Source: Aurelia coerulea (taxonomy: Eukaryota; Cnidaria; Scyphozoa; Semaeostomeae; Ulmaridae). From it: DNA of 64,000 nt. The position numbers were made by a program, and so were the translations under genes. Shown here one piece after another: positions 57,133 through 64,000 of this stretch. Where the stretch lies: positions 12,101,511 to 12,165,510 of the forward strand of contig CM076956.1 of NCBI GenBank assembly GCA_039566865.1, in the 5' to 3' direction. The notes beneath the pieces were generated by a model. It was not told where the DNA came from and did not search any database. It saw nothing but the letters and a program-made list of their open reading frames with translations. Position 1 is the stretch's first letter; each line of letters begins with the position of its first letter.

Positions 57133-58899
57133 ATGTCTTTCACTGCCATTCGCAATGTCTGTCGTGTTCAACGTGCTTCTCATTTCATGCGGCTGGCTTT
57201 GGTGCAGAGAGGATATGCAGACGAAGCTGGTTCAGGGGGTTTATCGCTGACATTTGGCACCCCTCATAAGGTGAGATGATTTTTATTGGCCTAATAAAGC
57301 AAAACTTCGGACAAGAACTTGGGGCTAATGCAGTATCGCACACCTATGGGGTTTTTGGTAGGGTTTTGGTAGGGTCTAGTTAGGATATAGGCATATTGTG
57401 CGAAACTGCATTAGCACCCAAGAACTTTTTGGCTTAATTTGCAACTGTATCTGCGGATTAACTTACTGCATCATAAATTGTTCAGCTCCATTAAAGATAA
57501 GCAGTTTTGTAGACTCTTTTTATTTTTTACACATGTCCATGACATGTTATAAAGAGTGCTAATAATAGATATTGAATTGATAAAGATGGGCACTAAATCC
57601 TAACTGGCTAACAAAATTGACATGTGACACGCTCTAAACCAAGCAAATGGAACCGAAAACCAACCGGGAGCCCTTTAGACAAAACAAAGTTAACTCTACA
57701 CTTCCGGCATCAAAAGTATAAGAAACACATAAGAAACTTTTGCTTGCAAAATGGCCCAAAAATTTAAGAAACTGCCAACCATCACCGGACCTTAGTTTCT
57801 TATAAAAAAATGTGTGTACAGTACAGTATTACCCCGCCACTAAGAAACTCATTTTGTAAAACCAGGCTGTTTGATTTCTTATACATATAACATAACTTTT
57901 TTTATACCAAAAATGACAAAGACCATGGTGCCATCTGGCATTTGACAACAAACACGCATTTTGTAAAAGAATTTTCGACTTTGACCTTTACTTTATATTT
58001 TTGAAAAGTTTTATACCTTGAATTATTTCAATTGTTCTTAGTGATTTTTCCTTTCAGGAAACGGTCCTTGCATTGCATTCGATCCCAAGTGTTTTGTATT
58101 AATGAAGAGGAAAAGGAGCACATGCACGCTTATTTTGGAAATGTGGCACGACTTTATCACTCTTACCGCGTTTTTACTATATTTCTTTAATCAGCGCCAT
58201 GTCCATGCATTTTTTATTATTTTCAAAAGCAAAACATGGAAAATTGAAGTCTACAGGTACTATGGAAAATGTCCATGATACAAATCATGACTAGGCCCTT
58301 TTTCAAAACCTCTGGTTTTGGGTGCACTGTAAATTTTGACTTTGCGAACCTGTATCTCCGGTGTTTGGTGGACGATTTCTAAATGCAAGGTATGTGCATC
58401 TAAGTTGAACATTGATAAATTTAGCTGTGAAGTCGGGGGGCAATGATATCTTATTGCTTGGTTCCTATTTCCAGTCAAAAGGGGGTACTTTCTTCTGAGA
58501 CACCTGGTATATAAATACATTATTTTCATCATACAGGCATTCTACAATCAACATGGCGTTTCGCAAGTAGATGTACCATCATTAACTGGAAGTTTTGGTA
58601 TCTTGCCGAGTCATGTGCCAACAATTGCAGTATTAAAACCTGGGGTTGTTACTGTGTACGATGGAGGAGCAACAGAGAAATATTTTGTTAGCAGTGGCAC
58701 TATAACTGTCAATAAAGATTCATCAGCACAGATTTTGGCTGAAGAAGCAGCTCCATTAGCGGATTTAGATGCACAGGCTGCACGGCAAGGATTGGAAGCA
58801 TCTCAAACGTTACTTTCAACTGCTTCTTCAGAGCAAGACAAAGCTAAAGCAATCATAAGCATAGAATTCCATGAAGCATTACTAAAGGCTCTCGAATGA
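57133..58899 (+). CDS. ATP5F1D: Mitochondrial ATP synthase F1 subunit delta
   Basis: Two coding exons, 57133-57270 and 58537-58899, join in phase 0 over a 1266-bp GT-AG intron into 166 residues (human 168). The N-terminus MSFTAIRNVCRVQRASHFMR is an arginine-rich, acid-free mitochondrial presequence, followed by GYADEAG and SLTFGTPHK. Exon 2 encodes the beta-sandwich with VSQVDVPSLTGSFGILPSHV, VLKPGVVTVYD and KYFVSSGTITVN, then the C-terminal helical hairpin ending FHEALLKALE. The subunit is the homologue of bacterial epsilon and sits in the rotating central stalk with gamma and epsilon. A donor GTAAAG one base after the stop and an acceptor at 59621-59622 suggest a 3' UTR intron (58901-59622); ATTAAA at 59937-59942 is a plausible poly(A) signal. 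Confidence 0.97.
57321..57418. mobile_element. 98-bp hairpin MITE in ATP5F1D intron 1, 9-bp target duplication
   Basis: GGGGCTAATGCAGTATCGCA mirrors TGTGCGAAACTGCATTAGCACC. CAAGAACTT is repeated exactly on both sides (57312-57320, 57419-57427). It lies 50 bp inside intron 1. Confidence 0.85.
57577..57816. mobile_element. Deletion derivative joining a foldback arm to a family B end
   Basis: GGGCACTAAATCCTAACTGG and about 85 following bases match the outer arm of the 3011-6180 foldback. At about 57663 (shared word CCGGGA) the sequence switches to the GAGCCCTTTAGACAA part of family B and runs to its end TATAAAAAAATGTGTG at 57816. The order is the same as in the foldback, with the stretch between deleted. 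Confidence 0.65.
57965..58507. mobile_element. Right half of a CCGGGTGTCTC-type element in ATP5F1D intron 1
   Basis: The sequence aligns with the right part of 48739-49534 (TTTCAATTGTTCTTA, TTGCATTGCATTC, AACCTCTGGTTTTGGGTGCA) and ends TTCTGAGACACCTGG followed by TA, 29 bp before the exon 2 start. The left end is missing. Confidence 0.7.
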
Positions 58900-59944
58900 G
58901 GTAAAGTACATTAAAATCAAAAACTTTCAGAAGATCAAACTTTCCGACAAACTTTTGTCAGCAAATTTAATTGTCCTAAAGTTTAAATTCTTTAAAAATA
59001 GAAGAAAACACAATTTCTCCCTGCCACTGTTAAAAAGTGATATACCGTACTGTACGGTCATCTGTTCCTGCTTCCAAAGTGAGTTTCCACGTTTTAGTTG
59101 TTAGGAACGATGTTCAATGGAGATACCTCTTTTCCGTCTGCAATCTTGAAAACTGCTTTCAGAACTATTTCCTTTGTTGAATGCTTTTGTTGAATACTCT
59201 TCATACTTCTATATAGTTAGTTAAGTTGCACATGATTAATTAAATGTGAAATTAAAGCTAGTTTTAACATATATATTGGTATTAAGCAAACAGTATTTGT
59301 CAGAAAGTTTTTTGTCCAAAATTCTTGAAAAAGCGTCCAAAAGTATTTGGTCCAAAGTTGTTTTTCCGAAACTTTTCCATCCGAAAGTTTTCGATTTTAA
59401 TGTATTCCAGTTACGGTCTACTGGGGTAAAATGGGTAAGCTTGGGGGTAAAATGGGTAGGGCAAAAATGTGAATAAATCTTATAAAATACGGAAAAAGCG
59501 TTTGTCATTGTCAAGGCCATCTTATTTCACTTTTTTCCAAAGTATGCTTTTGAGCTCTTTTTAGTTATTTCTGTGTAGAGTTGGACTGAGAGTATTAAAT
59601 TAAATATTGTTGTTTCCCACAGGCAAGAGGCAGTTACTGTAGATCTTAAAGTCATTATGTGGATGATAATTTGTCACAAGACAAGATGTTCATACCAAGA
59701 CTGACATTTTAGATTAATGTAAGCTGAATGTTAGCATGAGTCATAATTATTTGTACTGTTGTTAGATTATGGTGTGTGTTGAAAAATATGAAATTTGATC
59801 AAATACTTTATCTACCTGACCCTTTACCTTGCTGCGTACTTTGATTGAATTATGAAATACAAGCTTTGCACTCTCTGTTCTTAAACTGTGGCAATTTCAG
59901 TCAGGTAGATTTAAAACTCGTTTGAACATGTGCATTATTAAATG

Positions 59945-60912
59945 CACTCATTTTTATGTTTGAAGAATGAAAATATTATTTGTAAGAGACAGCGTATAAG
60001 AAACGGTAGGCTCAATTTTTCGAAACTTAAGAAACCACCCTACTAGGCTTGCCCCAAGTACATCTCTTCCATCCGTTTACCGTTCCCTTTACGGTAGATC
60101 CTGGATCCGCCATTTCCTGGATCCGCCATTCCAACGTTCCACCCAGAGAGCTCAAGAGATCTCTCGAGGTCTCTGGACGGAATGTTGGAATGGCGGATCC
60201 AGGAACTACCGTAAAGGGAATGGTAAACGGACGGAAGAGATAGACTTGGGGCAAGTCTACCACCCTACCTGAGTTAAAAAAGCAATAAAGCCCAGCTTTT
60301 TTGCATTAAACTCAACTGTTCATATAAGTGCGGCAACAAAGCGACGTATGACCAGAACTTTTCGATTAAGCTCAAACTTTTTTAAAAGTACGGCAGGATT
60401 CGCGGAAAGGAAAAGCAAGGGTCCAGGTCATCCGCCGATGTTCGTGTTGCTATTGATGATCCCATTGTCTTCTGGGGAGGCCTCATTTTCAAAATGGCCA
60501 ACAAACAAGAAGCTCCTTCACAGCCTCCCCATCAACAGGCATGTTAATCAGAACGACGCATATGACGCATAACCAGAGTCTGCATTTAGCGTCCGTGTTT
60601 TGCCGAACGAAACGAACTAAGTTTAGCGCGACAAAAGGAGGGCTTTATAACCAAAACCTAAGAAACTTTGTAATTTGCACTGAAAAATGTTTTGACACTG
60701 TACAGTAAGCAACTGTTTTGACATTATTTCAAGTGTGAATTATCTTATTACTTGTAAATAATTGGGAGCCCTTCTAACAAAATTGAATTAACTCTAAACT
60801 TTCGGCATTAAAAATTGAAAAAAAGAATCTTTTGGTAGTAAATCTGTCCTAAATTCTAAGAAACTACAGTACCTACCAGCCATGGACCTTAGTTTCTTAT
60901 AAAAAGGGAGTG
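59945..60912. mobile_element. Family B TAAGAAACT-rich element, largest copy
   Basis: The left end CACTCATTTTTATG at 59945 follows the ATP5F1D ATTAAA by two bases; the right end TTTCTTATAAAAAGGGAGTG closes at 60912. Words GTATAAGAAACGGTAGGCTC and TAGTTTCTTATAAAAA match the other copies. A Q-type MITE (60044-60259) and about 350 bp of unrelated sequence are inserted. Confidence 0.6.
60044..60259. mobile_element. TAGACTTGCCCCAAGTC MITE, copy 2, 9-bp target duplication
   Basis: TAGGCTTGCCCCAAGTACAT and its complement bound long palindromic arms that include GGATCCGCCATTCCAACGTT. CCACCCTAC is repeated exactly on both sides (60035-60043, 60260-60268). It is nested in a family B element. Confidence 0.9.
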
Positions 60913-60970
60913 TAATATATTTGCCGATATCATTGCTTCGATATCCAGGGAGCAGTGGTCTTTCGAATAG

Positions 60971-61080
60971 TAGACTTGCCCCAAGTCTGTTTTGTCAACT
61001 GTAATAAGTATACCGGAAACTTTTCCCTTCCATCTTTTTTCAAGAAATTTTTTTGACGAAATAGACTGGGGGCAAGTCTA
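60971..61080. mobile_element. TAGACTTGCCCCAAGTC MITE, copy 3, 9-bp target duplication
   Basis: TAGACTTGCCCCAAGTCTGT and ATAGACTGGGGGCAAGTCTA bound a 110-bp element with a different interior from copies 1 and 2. TTCGAATAG flanks both ends exactly (60962-60970, 61081-61089). Confidence 0.88.
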
Positions 61081-61415
61081 TTCGAATAGGGACTTTTCAC
61101 TGACGCAGTAAAATATATAGACTCCCTTTACCAGCATTTGTATCCTTTTAATAAGCATTCACTCTTAATTCATTCAAAGTTTTATCAAAATTCAGATTTA
61201 ACCTGGCTTAGTTAGTGCTAGCTACCGTAGGTGTTCAAGTAGTACATGCAGTGCATTATTCCAATATAAACTGCTCTATATTCCTCAGTGTAAGGCAATA
61301 AGAGGTGGTCATAAACAAACAATTAGGGAGCAAAGAGATATCAGGTGTTGTGAAGCATTTTTTCTAAGACTCAACTACTAATTTGACACATCATTAACAT
61401 TTTGTTAAATTGTTC

Positions 61416-62945
61416 TTAAAAATACTTTTGTAGCGACTCCCCAAGAATTTCTTCCATTTGGCTGATAACATGTTGACATTGCTTTTCAACTTCAAATGAC
61501 TCATCTGTGGATAAAAAATAAATGAAAACACAAACACAAAATAAATGTCAAAGTGGCACTTGGCACAAAAATTGATGCCAAAACATAAATTAACGATCAT
61601 GCTAAAAGATAGCAGCGCAAGGAACTTTTACCATGACTTGCGGTAGCCCCAATAGGCAATTAAGTACGGACAGTATGGCGTCGGGGGGGGGGGGGGGGGG
61701 CATTTGACCAAGAAGCACTGCATCCTATAACAAATCAACAGTGATTTTATAGAAATTCAATCATTAAATGCAGTGCATCCTGGTCAAATGCTCCTCCCCA
61801 CCACCACCAACACCTTTTTCGCAATTGTCTATCACAAATATTTACTGGTAAAAAAAAGCAAAAGATTTGTCCTATGTATGGAGCACATCATTTATCTCAA
61901 GTCATGTGCTTCAAAGAACGCTACTCTTTTCTACTTTGTAGAAATGTTTCCCCCACTATCTTTGTCTGTACCGGGTGCGCAAAAAAGAGTAGCGGCGTTT
62001 GAAAAATCGTGGTACCTAGAGATGTGAAGCCAAATTAAAACTGAAATGATTTAGACAGAGAAGGTTCAATTAAGTGAGCAACGTGCTTGTACTATAAATG
62101 AAATGATACTGAAACAATAGACTAGAGATCCCGTCCTCTCTGCGTGGTTCTGCGTGTCAAATCATTGAATGTGTTTAGGCTAAACACAGCATAGCAAATG
62201 GCGATTTTGCACAGGGAATAGTAATCCAAAGTGTCTGCGATGCTGATAATCTTGGTGATCGAAGCTTTGGCGGAGGATTTGTTTTACTTTTCTAGCGCCG
62301 AATATTTGAAAGGTTTAATGGACATCAAAAATCCATCATATTTCATCGACAGAAGACACTGCAGTGAAACTTACGTAGAAGCTGCGATGAAACTGGCCGC
62401 AATTAAAAACCCAAGGCTTTAGTCATGTGCGCGGGTTGCCTCGAACTTTCCGGTTGTTTAAAAAAATCTTGAATAGCCCCTTTAAAGGGGCTCCGTCGCC
62501 AAACAATAAGCAAATCCGTAAATCTGCACGTGTCACTAATTATCCATTGTTCATCCATTGTTTTCTGCAGTTTGTTTGGTGGCTTCACCCAAGCCACCAA
62601 AAAGTGACCGTTAAAAATCCACTTATATCCGAGCAATCGTAGAAGATATGAATGTTTGGTTTGTTCCTTAGTGAAGTACAATGATTTATGTCCACACAGC
62701 AACTTTCCTTTTGAAAAAATATGAAAATCCTATGTGATTTCACCTTTCAAAAACTGCAAAAATCATCGTTTTGTTTACATTTTGACGACGGAGCCCCTTT
62801 AAAGCAATTTTTCTTTACAAATAATACTTTACGAACCTTCCATAAGCTCTGCAAGGAATGGTATGGTTTCTGGCAACAAAATTAGGTAGCTCTCTCCAAT
62901 TTGTTTGTGTACTGCTTCCAGTAACTTCAAAGAGGCTAAACGTAC
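61416..62945 (-). CDS. HEATR1: HEATR1 / UTP10, C-terminal part (gene continues beyond the window)
   Basis: Two exons on the minus strand, 62837-62945 and 61416-61504, join in phase over a GT-AG intron. They encode VRLASLKLLEAVHKQIGESY, LLPETIPFLAELMED, then EVEKQCQHVISQMEEILGES and LQKYF before the stop. This matches the C-terminus of HEATR1 (BP28, yeast Utp10), a very large HEAT-repeat protein of the small-subunit processome (UtpA/t-UTP) needed for pre-rRNA transcription and 18S maturation in the nucleolus. About 64 residues of some 2,100 are here. The next upstream exon is not in 62946-64000, so an intron of more than 1 kb runs to the window edge. A MITE fills much of the last intron. Confidence 0.93.
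61683..61800. repeat. G-run hairpin in the HEATR1 last intron
   Basis: A run of about 19 G, then CATTTGACCA..GCACTGCAT, faces ATGCAGTGCATCCTGGTCAAATG and a C-rich end. It is probably a short MITE whose ends are homopolymer runs; target duplication not seen. Confidence 0.65.
62482..62803 (-). mobile_element. TTAAAGGGGCTCCG MITE in the HEATR1 last intron
   Basis: TTTAAAGGGGCTCCGTCGCC and the complement TGACGACGGAGCCCCTTTAAA at the right are inverted. The body is the reverse complement of 33973-34293. It ends 33 bp from the donor of the penultimate exon. Confidence 0.8.
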
Positions 62946-63179
62946 CTGGAGGGAAACCAAGAATAAAATATTTGAAGCGCTGATTGGGCAAGTAAGACAA
63001 ATTAAAAAAACGGAGTTAATCAAGCTTCAGTAATTTCACTGGGCATTCAAATTCATAAATATGATAACGATCTGATTGAGAATGGGTTCTTTACAACAAA
63101 ATCTTCGTTGAATAAATCCTGTCGGACAAGTTTTTAACCAAACTTAGGTAATTCAGCAAAAAGAATGGAAAGGCACTGG

Positions 63180-63663
63180 TAAGATTCTCACCAAACTTTT
63201 GCACGATGTTGCTCTTCAGATATTCAACAAAAGTTTGCTACCATCCCCGTAAAAATAGGCTGAAAAATGATGGAGCTATGACCTTCAGGAGACCAAATTT
63301 GCCTGGTGATTGAAACTAGCGGTGGGCCATTTTGTCTCACTATTTGGCAGCGATAAATAGCTTCATGGCTGAAATGAAGCAGCAGCCTCCAATGTCATAG
63401 CTCTCATGAACATTCCGATAATCATTAGAGAGTTCAACTATTTCTTACCTCACAGAAACTATTTCTTACCTCACATGAAGCTATTATCGCTGCAAAATAG
63501 TAAGACAAAATGGCCGACCGCTGATTTAGTCATCAGGCAAATCCGGTCTTCTGAAGGTCATAGCTCCATCATTTTTCAACGGATTTCTATGGGGATGGCA
63601 GCAAACTTTTTTTTTTTGAACATCTACAGAGCAACATCATATAAAAGTTTGGCGAGAATCTTT
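63180..63663. mobile_element. Foldback element related to 19415-20240, in a HEATR1 intron
   Basis: AAGATTCTCACCAAACTTTT at 63181 mirrors AAAAGTTTGGCGAGAATCTT ending near 63662. The arms carry GGAGCTATGACCTTCAGGAG and its complement as in 19415-20240. The site of the nested 19770-20094 MITE is unoccupied here. Confidence 0.75.
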
Positions 63664-64000
63664 TGCTGTTTTGTCGCAATCTTAGGACCGAGAGAACTTC
63701 CTCGTGTAGTGCGTTTTACCACAAAGAAACTTGCTCACCCAAATTTCATTTCAGTTGTAATGATTCAGTCACAAAACGAAAGATTCAGGCTTTTGAATCA
63801 ATTAAAACTATATTTCACTGTAATAGCTCAAACAACTTCCAAAAGATGATTTATTGTTGGGTTGCCATAAAAACTTTCTCAAATCACGGACAGATAGTCT
63901 AATTCAATAACCATCTGTCTTAGGCTGCCTCAGATTGAATAACGATTTATGAAAATAAAGGCTCCTCCACAGGAACTGTTCTAAAAGATTGTACTGTTTT
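63664..64000. other. HEATR1 intron to window edge, nothing recognised
   Basis: No exon or repeat can be supported. The plus-strand ORFs here (to 63902) have no known domain. Confidence 0.4.

Noticed and set aside
62231..62422. 63-codon ORF that might be an extra exon
   Set aside because: No homology recognised, no flanking splice signals in agreement with HEATR1, and it is on the opposite strand in its intron.
63406..63849. 147-codon ORF on the plus strand
   Set aside because: The first part is the palindromic arm of the 63180-63663 element and the rest lacks any known domain; it lies in a HEATR1 intron.

Overview
The window is animal nuclear DNA that is AT-rich, intron-containing and heavily loaded with transposons. 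No bacterial-style operons, ribosome binding sites or CRISPR arrays are visible. Four conserved eukaryotic genes can be reconstructed with GT-AG introns. The intron sizes (0.3-4.1 kb), the mix of tRNA/5S-derived SINEs, LINE fragments and many short inverted-repeat DNA transposons, and terminal motifs such as CCCGGGGGGGGGG and TAGCCTGCGTGCAGAC suggest a non-vertebrate metazoan. A cnidarian or another marine invertebrate is most plausible, but that is inference and the sequence alone does not settle it.

Layout. From 1 to about 38.5 kb I find no host gene. The region is a mosaic of non-autonomous DNA elements, often nested: a 2.55 kb element with 172-bp inverted ends (1-2553), a 3.17 kb foldback element with nearly identical 1.3 kb arms (3011-6180), many 0.1-0.6 kb hairpin elements, two tandem arrays (12917-13230 and 13620-15240), SINE copies and two LINE reverse-transcriptase tail fragments (17007-17625 and 23449-23544).

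The gene-bearing part is 38.5-64 kb. In order: FAM32A (minus, 4 coding exons, 38559-41104), THNSL2 (minus, 6 coding exons, 43121-56156), ATP5F1D (plus, 2 coding exons and a probable 3' UTR intron, 57133 to about 59960), and the last two coding exons of HEATR1/UTP10 (minus, 61416-62945), whose upstream part lies beyond the window. THNSL2 and ATP5F1D are divergent and probably share a promoter interval near 56.9-57.1 kb. ATP5F1D and HEATR1 are tail to tail. The four genes do not form a pathway: they serve spliceosome exon ligation, phospho-amino-acid catabolism, the mitochondrial ATP synthase central stalk and ribosomal small-subunit biogenesis. All four reading frames are intact although transposons fill their introns.

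The strongest unusual signals are: (1) at least five families with unrelated ends that all have 9-bp target-site duplications, some in several copies, which points to one Mutator-like integration machinery acting on many foldback elements; (2) a 2.2 kb palindrome in THNSL2 intron 2 made of two inverted higher-order minisatellite arrays around a 680-bp unique core with a 142-codon ORF; (3) TA-flanked elements studded with repeats of the word TAAGAAACT; and (4) element-in-element insertions that preserve an internal empty-site control. No autonomous transposase gene is present in the window.
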